NCBI RefSeq assembly: GCF_014269205.2
Contig: NZ_JABWRY020000001.1
Location: 4,278,001 to 4,342,000, forward strand
Reading direction: 5' to 3'
DNA length: 64,000 nt
Source: Pseudomonas kermanshahensis
Lineage (GTDB): Bacteria > Pseudomonadota > Gammaproteobacteria > Pseudomonadales > Pseudomonadaceae
Of the stretch, positions 1 to 22,050 are shown piece after piece. Made by a program: the position numbers and the translations under genes. Each line of letters starts with the position of its first letter. Position 1 is the first letter of the stretch. Under the pieces are notes generated by a model that had not been told where the DNA came from, did not search any database, and saw nothing but the letters and a program-made list of their open reading frames with translations.

Positions 1-2196
1 TTTGGCCGCCAGGTGTGGCAGCTCCAGCGCGTTGGCAGCAAGCACCGCGTAGCCTCCGGCCGACAGCGTGACGAACAGCTCCCACACCGACAGGTCGAAA
101 CAGATCGAGGTCGAGGCCAGCACACCGCACAGGTCCTCTTGGCTGTAAACCGTCAGTGCCCAACCAATCAGCGCCGTTACGTTGCGGTGCTCGATCAGAA
201 CACCCTTGGGTTTGCCTGTGGACCCAGAGGTATAGATGCTGTAGGCCAAATTGCCCGGTTCGGTCAGGCAGACCGGATCGGTTACCGGGTATGCCTGCAA
301 CGACAACTGATCCAGCAACAAGGTCCTGGCATGGAACTCCTCAGGCATGCGCGCAAGCAGGTGCGACTGGGACAACAGCAAGACCGACTCGCTGTCCTCG
401 AGCATGTACTCGATACGGTCCTGCGGGTATTCAGGATCGAGCGGCACATAGGCGCCACCCGCCTTGAGTATCGCCAGTAGGCCAACCACCATTTCAGGGC
501 TGCGCTCCATAGCGATGCCCACCAGCACATCCGGGCCTACCCCCTGCTCACGAAGCCTGTGCGCCAACTGGTTGGCCCGTTCGTTCAGCGTTGCATAACT
601 CAACACCTGTTCGCCAAACAACAAGGCCGGGGCGTCGGGTGACACACGCACCTGAGCTTCGAACAATTGGTGCATGGCTTTATCGGCAGGGTAATCCGCT
701 TGCGTGCTGTTCCAGTCGCTGATGACGCGTTGCTGCTCTTGCGGGCTCAGCATCGACAAGCCTGCAACAGGCTGGTGCGGCTGCCCTGCGATGCTGACGA
801 GCAAGTTGAGCCAGTGCCCTGCCATGCGCTCAATGGTGGCCGCGTCGAACAGATCGGTCGCATACGTCAACGCCGCGCTGATACCCGCTTCGTGCTCGAA
901 CGTGTCCAGTGCGAGGTCGAACTTGGCCACATGGCTCTCAGCCGCCAACTCCTCCATCAGCAGGCCAGGCAGGTTGCGCCCTTCGCTTTTTTTGGTCTCG
1001 GTCTGGTGGTTGTACATCACCTGGAACAACGGGCTGTGGCTGAGGCTGCGCTCCGGCTGCAAAGCTTCGACCAGTTGTTCGAAAGGCAAATCCTGATGCG
1101 CCTGCGCGCCCAAAGCACGCTGCCTGACTTGCTCCAGCAGCTCGGTAAAGGTGATGCTCAGGTCGAACTCGGCACGCAGCACCTGGGTATTGACGAAGAA
1201 GCCCGCCAGGCGCTCCGTCTCGGCACGGTTGCGGTTTGCGATCGGAACGCCCACGCGGATATCCGCCTGCCCTGAGTAGCGGTGCAGCAGCGTTTGAAAG
1301 CTGGCGAGCAGCAGCATGAACGGTGTCACGCCCTGCTGCTGCGCCAATTGCTTGAGCGAACCGACCAGTTCCCCGTCCAAAGGGATTTCCAACCGTGCGC
1401 CCTGTTGGCTGTGGACCGCCGGGCGAGGACGATCAGTCGGCAACTCCAGCACCGGTTGCTCATCACCCAACTGTGCTTTCCAGTAGGTAAGTTGCCGGTC
1501 CTGTTCACCTGCCTGCATCCAGGCCCGCTGCCAAATGGCGTAGTCGGCGTACTGGATCGGCAACGCCGGCAACTGCACGTCGCGGCCTTGGCTGAACCCT
1601 TCATAAAGCTTGACCAGGTCTTGCACCATCACCGGCAAGGACCACCCGTCAGCCACGATGTGGTGCAACGTCAGTGTGAGCACGTGCTCTTGCGCCCCCA
1701 ACTGCAACAGCCTGGCCCGCATCAGTGGCCCATGTTCCAGGTCGAAGGGCAGCTGGGCCTCAGCTTCAAGGCAGGCTCGAACAGAAGTCGCGGAGGCCTC
1801 GACAGGCTCCACGACCAGCGCGAACGGCATGTGCGGATGAAGGACCTGTACCGCCTGTTCACCCTCCAGCCGGAAGGTGGTACGCAGCGTTTCGTGGCGG
1901 GCGATCAACGACTCGAAACTGCGCTGCAAAGCGCTGATGTCCAGTGCACCGGTGAACTTCAAGGCAGCAGGAATGTTATAGGCAGAACTTTGCGGCTCCA
2001 GCTGCCAAAGGAACCATTGCCTTTGCTGAGCAAAGGAAAGCGGTATCGGGTCGACACCGCCACGGCTCTGCGGAATCGGTAACTGCGCAAGGCTCATGCC
2101 CTTCGATGCGAGCTTTTCAAGAAAGAGCTTGCGCTGCGGCAGGGGCAGGCCAATGAAGCGTTTTACCAGTTCCAAGTTTCTGTTGTCCGTTTGCAT
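1..2196 (-). CDS. Non-ribosomal peptide synthetase, C-A (partial, 3' end off window)
   Basis: Continuous open frame of 732 codons from an ATG at 2196 down to base 1 with no stop, so the C-terminal part is outside the window. The N-terminus (LELVKRFIGLP..) is the usual NRPS leader. A condensation domain of LCL type follows, with HHIVADGWS near residue 180. The adenylation domain then starts (YTSGSTGKPKG core) and is cut just after FDLSVWELF, so only the first three specificity positions (D, L, W) are readable and the substrate is undetermined. The ATG lies one base after the upstream gene's TGA (TGA-G-ATG), which suggests translational coupling. By position it is the sixth module seen in this pyoverdine assembly line. 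Being an NRPS is certain; the residue is not. Confidence 0.93.
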   Translation of the reverse strand, partial: MQTDNRNLELVKRFIGLPLPQRKLFLEKLASKGMSLAQLPIPQSRGGVDPIPLSFAQQRQWFLWQLEPQSSAYNIPAALKFTGALDISALQRSFESLIARHETLRTTFRLEGEQAVQVLHPHMPFALVVEPVEASATSVRACLEAEAQLPFDLEHGPLMRARLLQLGAQEHVLTLTLHHIVADGWSLPVMVQDLVKLYEGFSQGRDVQLPALPIQYADYAIWQRAWMQAGEQDRQLTYWKAQLGDEQPVLELPTDRPRPAVHSQQGARLEIPLDGELVGSLKQLAQQQGVTPFMLLLASFQTLLHRYSGQADIRVGVPIANRNRAETERLAGFFVNTQVLRAEFDLSITFTELLEQVRQRALGAQAHQDLPFEQLVEALQPERSLSHSPLFQVMYNHQTETKKSEGRNLPGLLMEELAAESHVAKFDLALDTFEHEAGISAALTYATDLFDAATIERMAGHWLNLLVSIAGQPHQPVAGLSMLSPQEQQRVISDWNSTQADYPADKAMHQLFEAQVRVSPDAPALLFGEQVLSYATLNERANQLAHRLREQGVGPDVLVGIAMERSPEMVVGLLAILKAGGAYVPLDPEYPQDRIEYMLEDSESVLLLSQSHLLARMPEEFHARTLLLDQLSLQAYPVTDPVCLTEPGNLAYSIYTSGSTGKPKGVLIEHRNVTALIGWALTVYSQEDLCGVLASTSICFDLSVWELFVTLSAGGYAVLAANALELPHLAAK

Positions 2197-2197
2197 C

Positions 2198-5100
2198 TCA
2201 AACTGCCTCAAGCTCGCTCATGAAGTCCTGGAGGTCATCCAGGTCTGCATCGGTATTGGAATTCAAGCCACTGATCATGGCTGCGTATGCCTGCAGGTTT
2301 TGGGCCTGGAACAGCAAGGCGAGCGGCAAGTTGATGCCCAGCTCAACCTGCAGGCGAGCCATCACCTGGGTCGCCAGCAAGGAGTGGCCACCCAGTTCAA
2401 AGAAGTTGTCGTAAAGGCCCACCTTGTCCAGCTTCAGCACATCGGCCCAGACCACTGCGATCCGTTGCTCCAATGCACTTTGTGGCGCCGTGAACTGGCC
2501 CTGCAGCAGGCTGGCGTCCGGTTGCGGCAGCGCCTTGCGGTCCAGCTTGCCGTTGCCGGTCAGCGGCAAGCTGGCGAGGAACAGCACCTGAGTCGGCACC
2601 ATGTATTCCGGCAGGCTTGCCTTGAGCGCTTCGCGCAGGGAAGCCCGCAGCACAACCTGGCCTTCGAGGCTGTCCAGGACCGCGCTGTCGACAGGTACCA
2701 CATACCCCACCAACTGTTTGCCATGCTGGCCATCCTGGGCAACCACCACCCCCTGGCGCACTGCGCCCTGCTCCTGAAGGCGTGCTTCGATCTCACCCAA
2801 CTCGATACGGAAACCACGAATCTTCACCTGGTGATCGATGCGCCCCAGGTACTCGATCACGCCATCACCGCCATAGCGGGCCAAGTCTCCCGAGCGGTAC
2901 AGGCGGCCACCGTGGCTATCGAATGGGTTCGGTACGAAACGCTCTGCAGTCAACGCCGGGCGACCGTGATAGCCACGTGCCAGGCCCTCCTGGCCAATCA
3001 TCAGCTCACCCTGGCTACCGGGCACGATCGTGTTCAAGGCGCCGTCCAGCAGGTACCAGCTCAGGTCAGGAATCACCTCGCCAATCGGGCTGCTGCCAAC
3101 CTGTTTGAGGTCATCCCGGCGGATTGGCCGATAGGTCACATGCACCGTGGTCTCGGTGATGCCATACATGTTGATCAGGCGCGGCTGGTGGTCACCGAAA
3201 ACGTCGAACCAGGGCTTGAGGCTGCTCACATCCAACGCCTCACCGCCAAACACCACATGCCGCAGTGCCAGCAGGTTGCCAGCCTGCGCTGCGTTGCAGG
3301 CCAGCGGGATCAGTTGCTGAAACGCCGAGGGCGTCTGGTTCAGGACTGTGACCTGCTCGCTGACCAACAACGCATGGAAATCCTGCGGTGAACGCGCCAC
3401 ATCCCTCGGCACAATGACCGCCTTGCCGCCATACAGCAGCGCGCCGTACAGCTCCCACACGGAAAAGTCGAACGCGTAGGAGTGGAACACCGTCCATACG
3501 TCGCTGGCATCGAACCGGAACCAGTCCTGGGTCGCCGCGAACAAGCGCACCACGTTTTGGTGCGCCAGCAGCGCACCCTTGGGTTTGCCCGTGGAACCCG
3601 AGGTGTAGATCACATACGCCAGGTTCTGCGGTGATACCACGTGATCAAGGTTTGCCTCGCTGTAGTCGGCCAGCGCCCTATCGTCCAGGTTCACGGTCTG
3701 CATGCCTGGCGTAATCGGCAAGGCATCGCGCACGTGGCTTTGGGTCACCAACAAGCCGATGCCACTGTCCTCGAACAGGTAGGCAAGGCGATCCTGGGGG
3801 TATTCCGGGTCCAGCGGCACATAAGCGCCGCCCGCCTTGAGGATGCCGAGCAGGCCGACGACCATGTCCAGGCTGCGCTCCACGGCAAGCCCCACCAGTA
3901 CGTCGGGCCCGACACCCAGTTCGCACAGTTTGTGCGCCAAGCGGTTGGCGCGGCGGTTCAATTCGCCGTAGCTCAGTGTCTGGCCGGCAAAACTCAAGGC
4001 GGGTGAATCCGGCGACAACGCGACCTGGGCTTCGATCAACTGATGAAGCGTGTGCTCGCTGGGGAATTTCGCCGGGTTGCGGTTCCAGTCCTGAATGATT
4101 CGGGCCTGCTCTTGTTCTGCCAGCAGAGGCAGATCGACAACGCGCTGCTGTGGTTCGTGAACAATCCCCTGCAGCAGGTTCAGCCAGTGCCGGGCCATGT
4201 GTTCGATAGTCTTAGCCTCGAACAGGTCAGTGGCATAGGTCAGCGCAGCACTGATGCCTTGCTCATGCTCGAAGGTGTCCAGGGTCAGGTCGAACTTGGC
4301 CGTGTGGCTGTCCCAGGCCAATTCTTCCATCTCCAGCCCCTGCAGACGGCGGCGCTCGCCCTTGGCCTGGGTCTGGTGGTTGTACATCACCTGGAACAAA
4401 GGGCTGTGACTGAGGTTGCGCTCGGTCTGCAGGGCCTCTACCAGTTGCTCGAACGGCAGGTCCTGGTGCGCCTGAGCACCCAGCACACGTTGCTTGACCT
4501 GTTGCAGCAGCGCAGTAAAGGTCATCTGCAGGTCGAATTCTGCGCGCAGCACTTGAGTGTTGACGAAGAAGCCGATCAGCCGCTCGGTCTCGACCCGATT
4601 ACGGTTGGCGACGGGCACACCGACACGGATATCGCACTGCCCGCTGTAGCGGTGCAGCAATGCCTGGAAGCTGGCCAACAACACCATGAAGGGCGTGGCG
4701 CCCTGTTGCTGGGCCAACTGCTTCAGCGCGCCAGCCAGCGTGCTGTCGATCGCCACAGTAACGCGGGCGCCGTGGTAGCTGCTGGTCGTGGGCCGCGGCC
4801 GGTCGGTGGGCAGCGCCAGCACGGGCTGTTCGTCACCCAGTTGTTCGGTCCAGTAGGCGAGCTGTCGCGCCTGCTCGCCGGCCTCCATCCAGTTTCGCTG
4901 CCAGATGGCGTAGTCGGCATACTGCACCGGCAGCACAGGCAGGTCCACCGCCTGCCCTTGGCTGTAGCCTTGGTAGAGCTGCACCAGTTCATTGATCATC
5001 AGCGGCATCGACCAGCCGTCAGATACGATGTGGTGCAGGGTCAGCACCAGTACCTGCTCGCCCGGCATCAGCCCCAGTAACTTCACCCGCAACAGCGGGC

Positions 5101-5551
5101 CCGTTTGCAGGTCGAAGGGCAGATGGGCTTCGCGCTCGACGTGACGACGCACGCTGGCGTCATCGGCCTGCTCCAGCTGTTCGAACATCAATTCGAAGGG
5201 GGTGTGCGCATGGACCACTTGTATGGCCTGCTCGCCTTCCAGGCGGAAGGTGGTGCGCAATGTCTCGTGACGGGCGATCAACGCCTCGAAGCTGCGCTGC
5301 AGGGCAGCAGTGTCCAACTGCCCTTTGAAGCGCAAGACGGACGAGAGGTTGTACGCGGTACTCACCTCCCCCAGTTGTGACAGTATCCACAGCCGCTGCT
5401 GGGCATAGGACAGCAGTACCGGCTCTTCTGGATCCCTCGGGAAGATCGGCGTGACCCCATACAGGTTGACGCCTTGTTTCTTGAGCAAGGCTGCCAACGC
5501 CTTACGTTTTTGGGTGGACAACGATACGACCGTATCGAGCAGCTCTTGCAC
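2198..5551 (-). CDS. Pyoverdine-type NRPS, single module C-A(Thr)-T
   Basis: 1117 aa, GTG start with AGGAG seven bases upstream. Domains: condensation (~40-490, HHIVSDGWS), adenylation (~500-1010, YTSGSTGKPKG, NMYGITET, YRSGDLARY), carrier (~1030-1100, FFELGGHSLLATQ). There is no epimerase or thioesterase, so chain transfer goes to the next protein. Hand-read specificity code DFWNVGMVHK, which matches the Thr code known for this family with one conservative change. The N-terminus (LAALLKKQGVNLYGVTPIFPR) differs from the leader shared by the other three NRPS proteins here. It is preceded by a 144-bp gap containing a fossil NRPS tail. It adds the fifth residue, probably L-Thr or allo-Thr. Confidence 0.93.
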   Translation of the reverse strand: MQELLDTVVSLSTQKRKALAALLKKQGVNLYGVTPIFPRDPEEPVLLSYAQQRLWILSQLGEVSTAYNLSSVLRFKGQLDTAALQRSFEALIARHETLRTTFRLEGEQAIQVVHAHTPFELMFEQLEQADDASVRRHVEREAHLPFDLQTGPLLRVKLLGLMPGEQVLVLTLHHIVSDGWSMPLMINELVQLYQGYSQGQAVDLPVLPVQYADYAIWQRNWMEAGEQARQLAYWTEQLGDEQPVLALPTDRPRPTTSSYHGARVTVAIDSTLAGALKQLAQQQGATPFMVLLASFQALLHRYSGQCDIRVGVPVANRNRVETERLIGFFVNTQVLRAEFDLQMTFTALLQQVKQRVLGAQAHQDLPFEQLVEALQTERNLSHSPLFQVMYNHQTQAKGERRRLQGLEMEELAWDSHTAKFDLTLDTFEHEQGISAALTYATDLFEAKTIEHMARHWLNLLQGIVHEPQQRVVDLPLLAEQEQARIIQDWNRNPAKFPSEHTLHQLIEAQVALSPDSPALSFAGQTLSYGELNRRANRLAHKLCELGVGPDVLVGLAVERSLDMVVGLLGILKAGGAYVPLDPEYPQDRLAYLFEDSGIGLLVTQSHVRDALPITPGMQTVNLDDRALADYSEANLDHVVSPQNLAYVIYTSGSTGKPKGALLAHQNVVRLFAATQDWFRFDASDVWTVFHSYAFDFSVWELYGALLYGGKAVIVPRDVARSPQDFHALLVSEQVTVLNQTPSAFQQLIPLACNAAQAGNLLALRHVVFGGEALDVSSLKPWFDVFGDHQPRLINMYGITETTVHVTYRPIRRDDLKQVGSSPIGEVIPDLSWYLLDGALNTIVPGSQGELMIGQEGLARGYHGRPALTAERFVPNPFDSHGGRLYRSGDLARYGGDGVIEYLGRIDHQVKIRGFRIELGEIEARLQEQGAVRQGVVVAQDGQHGKQLVGYVVPVDSAVLDSLEGQVVLRASLREALKASLPEYMVPTQVLFLASLPLTGNGKLDRKALPQPDASLLQGQFTAPQSALEQRIAVVWADVLKLDKVGLYDNFFELGGHSLLATQVMARLQVELGINLPLALLFQAQNLQAYAAMISGLNSNTDADLDDLQDFMSELEAV

Positions 5552-5561
5552 AGGGAATCTC

Positions 5562-5630
5562 CTAAGAAATCAGCTCTTCAATTTCCTCCGTAGGTAGACG
5601 ATTGAGCACTGGCAAGGATTTAGATGGAAA
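5562..5630 (-). pseudogene. Fossil NRPS C-terminal tail
   Basis: Read on the minus strand, 5630 to 5562 gives FPSKSLPVLNRLPTEEIEEL followed by IS and a TAG stop. This is a close protein-level match to the genuine C-terminus of the neighbouring 2614-aa synthetase (KSLALLDSLSTEELDELVS). The codons differ at many positions, so it is not a fresh duplication of that gene's end. The frame is closed upstream by a TGA at 5690-5688 and has no start of its own. Its stop sits immediately before the ribosome-binding site of the Thr synthetase gene. The likely origin is the remnant of an excised or replaced module or gene. Confidence 0.7.
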
Positions 5631-5642
5631 TTCGCGCCGCTT

Positions 5643-5677
5643 ACCGTGTGGGCGCCGGTTGGCCGGCCCCACACGGT
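5643..5677 (-). other. Strong intergenic hairpin between NRPS genes
   Basis: Perfect 10-bp outer arms (5643-5652 with 5668-5677, ACCGTGTGGG/CCCACACGGT), one bulged C, then a further 5-bp stem (5654-5658 with 5663-5667) and a 4-base loop. It lies 20 bases after the stop of the upstream synthetase gene in the transcribed direction. No U-run follows, so it is more likely an mRNA-processing or stability hairpin, or a partial attenuator, than a full terminator. Confidence 0.6.
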
Positions 5678-5695
5678 CCCTGCTAAGTCAAAAAG

Positions 5696-13540
<7,845 letters not shown>

Positions 13541-13541
13541 G

Positions 13542-20021
<6,480 letters not shown>

Positions 20022-20098
20022 GTCGAGCGGTGTCCTGGCAGTCGAGCGGTAACTGTCAGACGAAGGCATGGGGGGCTGATTTAGGGGTTGGGGCTGAT

Positions 20099-20386
20099 AG
20101 GTGCATGCCTTGGGTTTTGCAGCGCCGGTGAGATCGAGCGCCGCCCGCGCGGCGCATCGCGAGCAACGCTCGCCCCTACGTTTGTTTCGGGCCAATTATT
20201 CCTGGGGCATTGGCGCGCGGCCCCTTGGCGCATGGCTCGATATCGCGTCGAACAAACAAGGCGGTCGCGCGCGCCTGTCACAGGCGTTATTGGCCAAAAA
20301 CAAACGTAGGAGCGAGCGTTGCTCGCGATGCGCCGCGCGGGCGGCGCTCGGTCTCACAGGCGACAGAACTCCCAAGGCATGCACCT
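20099..20386. repeat. 288-bp long-inverted-repeat element, copy A
   Basis: Bounded by perfect 16-bp terminal inverted repeats (AGGTGCATGCCTTGGG at 20099-20114, complement at 20371-20386). Inside are 67-bp inverted arms (20130-20196 and 20289-20355) that match at about 63 positions, around a ~92-bp centre. The arms contain a REP-like core (GTAGGAGCGAGCGTTGCTCGCGATG). It fills the gap between the hydroxylase gene, whose stop is only 2 bp from the element, and the first NRPS gene. A second copy lies at 38.4 kb. It encodes no credible protein. It resembles a REPIN or MITE-like non-autonomous element. Confidence 0.8.
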
Positions 20387-20388
20387 CC

Positions 20389-21372
20389 TCACCGCCCCAC
20401 CTGCGAATGCCCCTGCGCCATCGCCACCACCACCTTGCGCTTCCCCGTAAACGGCGAACGCGCATGCGCCGCGAGCATGTTGTCGAGCATCAGCACATCA
20501 TTCTCCAGCCAAGGGAAACGGATGGCGCACTCATCCAACACCCCGCGTACCTCATCAAGCAACGCGTCCTCAATGGTCGAGCCATCGCCGTAATACACAT
20601 TACGCGGCAGGTCCTCTTCCTCGACGATGTCCATCAACGACTCCCGCACCTCCGGCTGCAGGTTCGACACATGGAACAGGTGCGCCTGGTTGAACCACAC
20701 GTCCTCCCCCGTCACCGGATGACGCGCTACCACCTGGCAGCGTTGGCGTGTGCGCAACTCGCCATCTTCCTTCCAGATGCATTCAATGGCATGCGCACGG
20801 CAGTAGGCCTCTACCTGCCGCGGGTCTTCGGTGTTGAACACCTGCGACCATTCCACGTCCAGGCCGTTGCCGTAGTTGCGCACATACATCAGGCCCTTCT
20901 CGACCAAGCGCTCGCGAATACGCGCTGGCATCCGCCGATACACCTCGCGGCTGTCGGCAATCGGCGTCTCGCCGCCGGTCTCGGCGGGGATCACGCTGTA
21001 GAACCAGATCTTCATCGGCCACTCGAGGGTGTAGGCCTGCTCGTTGTGCAGCGGGATGCTCTGGTGCGCCGGGTACTCGGTCGAGGTGTACACGCCTTGG
21101 GTCACGTTGCTGCGCGGCGTGGAGCCGAACTCGTAGTTGAGCAGCGGGTGGCCGAACGCGGCGGCGAACTGGCGAAAAGCCTCAGCCCCGCCCACCTGGA
21201 AGCCCCTGAACAGGATGCCGCCTGCGTGCAGCAGGTGGCGCTCAACCAGCGGTTTCAGCTCGTCAAACGCGTCGAGCAGGTCGATGCCAGGCTCCGGCGC
21301 GCGCACCAACAACGGCAGGTCGCCGCGGGCAGCGTCCAGGGGTTCGATCGCAAAGCTCAGCAATTCACTCAT
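20389..21372 (-). CDS. SyrP/TauD-family Fe(II)/2-oxoglutarate hydroxylase, putative aspartate beta-hydroxylase
   Basis: 327 aa, ATG with GAGG nine bases upstream. The TauD/TfdA double-stranded beta-helix fold is shown by the iron triad: H109-x-E111 in LHNEQAY and the distal H303 in DNMLAAHARSP. R305 or R312 is the candidate 2-oxoglutarate anchor. SyrP-type enzymes hydroxylate Asp while it is loaded on an NRPS carrier. Two Asp modules lie immediately downstream, and pyoverdines of this group are known to contain D-threo-hydroxyaspartate, so this enzyme probably makes that residue, a hydroxamate-independent iron ligand. It is the promoter-proximal gene of the NRPS run but is separated from it by the long-inverted-repeat element. 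Confidence 0.88.
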   Translation of the reverse strand: MSELLSFAIEPLDAARGDLPLLVRAPEPGIDLLDAFDELKPLVERHLLHAGGILFRGFQVGGAEAFRQFAAAFGHPLLNYEFGSTPRSNVTQGVYTSTEYPAHQSIPLHNEQAYTLEWPMKIWFYSVIPAETGGETPIADSREVYRRMPARIRERLVEKGLMYVRNYGNGLDVEWSQVFNTEDPRQVEAYCRAHAIECIWKEDGELRTRQRCQVVARHPVTGEDVWFNQAHLFHVSNLQPEVRESLMDIVEEEDLPRNVYYGDGSTIEDALLDEVRGVLDECAIRFPWLENDVLMLDNMLAAHARSPFTGKRKVVVAMAQGHSQVGR

Positions 21373-21446
21373 GTACCGTCACCTCAAGCCAGGGCCGCCG
21401 TGGCGGCGAAAGGGATGCTGCGCCATCAGGGCGCCTGACTAGATGA

Positions 21447-21470
21447 ACGAGCATGCCCGGCAGAAATTCA
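21447..21470 (-). promoter_or_regulatory. Candidate iron-starvation sigma (PvdS/PfrI-type) promoter for hydroxylase-NRPS
   Basis: On the minus strand TGAAT (21470-21466), 16 bases, then CGT (21449-21447). The published iron-starvation box is TAAAT-N16/17-CGT, so there is one mismatch with the correct spacing. The predicted start would leave a leader of about 65 bases before the hydroxylase ATG at 21372. Motif reading only. Confidence 0.4.
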
Positions 21471-21488
21471 CCCGCGCGAACACACAGG

Positions 21489-21512
21489 TAAAGCGAACGC
21501 GCGCCGGTTCGT
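21489..21512 (+). promoter_or_regulatory. Candidate iron-starvation sigma promoter for azurin-pvdE
   Basis: TAAAG at 21489-21493, 16 bases, CGT at 21510-21512: one mismatch from the TAAAT-N16-CGT iron-starvation box. It points toward the azurin gene (ATG at 21552) and is back-to-back with the similar motif on the other strand. Confidence 0.35.
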
Positions 21513-21551
21513 CTGAACGATGTGCACCCTTTTATCGTCCAGGAACCCTAC

Positions 21552-22004
21552 ATGACTCGCCAGCTTCTGCTCCTCGCCTTGCTTGCCGCGGCCCCTGCCG
21601 TCGCCTGGTCGGCCGAGCACTGCGCCGTGGACATCCACGGCACCGACCAGATGACCTTCGACAAGGCCGAAATCACCATCCCCAAGGCCTGCACGTCGTT
21701 CACCGTCACCCTCGCCCACCCTGGCGAAATGCCGAAGAACGTGATGGGCCATAACTGGGTCCTGAGCACCCAGGCAGACATGCAGGGCGTGCTGGACGAC
21801 GGCCTGAAGGCAGGCGAGGCCCAGGACTACGTGAAGCCCGGCGATACCCGGGTCATCGCCCATACCCGCCTGATTGGCGGTGGCGAAAAAGACAGCGTCA
21901 CCCTCGACACCCGGTCGTTGAAGGCCGGCACTGCCTACAGCTTCTACTGCTCGTTCCCGTTCCACAGCACCTTGATGAAGGGCACCCTGGCCCTCGGGAG
22001 CTGA
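21552..22004 (+). CDS. Azurin, periplasmic blue-copper electron carrier
   Basis: 150 aa from the ATG at 21552 (AGGAA six bases upstream); an earlier in-frame ATG at 21522 would put ten residues before the signal peptide. Signal peptide of about 20 residues ending near AWSA. The mature protein begins [10 protein letters not shown] and keeps the disulfide cysteines. Copper ligands are visible: His in VMGHNW, and Cys, His and Met in [13 protein letters not shown]. In standard azurin numbering residue 116 is Phe instead of the usual Gly next to ligand His117. It lies 46 bp before pvdE on the same strand, so the two are probably co-transcribed, which is an unexpected partner for azurin. It carries single electrons in the periplasm. 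Confidence 0.93.
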   Translation: MTRQLLLLALLAAAPAVAWSAEHCAVDIHGTDQMTFDKAEITIPKACTSFTVTLAHPGEMPKNVMGHNWVLSTQADMQGVLDDGLKAGEAQDYVKPGDTRVIAHTRLIGGGEKDSVTLDTRSLKAGTAYSFYCSFPFHSTLMKGTLALGS

Positions 22005-22050
22005 CCCCGCCGCGCCGCCCACCTCCACTCCCTCACCGAGATCGCGCTTC

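Noticed and set aside
20022..20195. Extension of the first NRPS frame to 20195, adding 58 residues
   Set aside because: The added residues are translated from the long-inverted-repeat element and its flank; a standard NRPS leader with its own ATG begins at 20021.
20101..20400. Small protein-coding genes in the long-inverted-repeat element (similar peptides appear in several frames and in both copies)
   Set aside because: The shared peptide arises because the DNA is palindromic and repeated; no ribosome site or codon bias supports translation.
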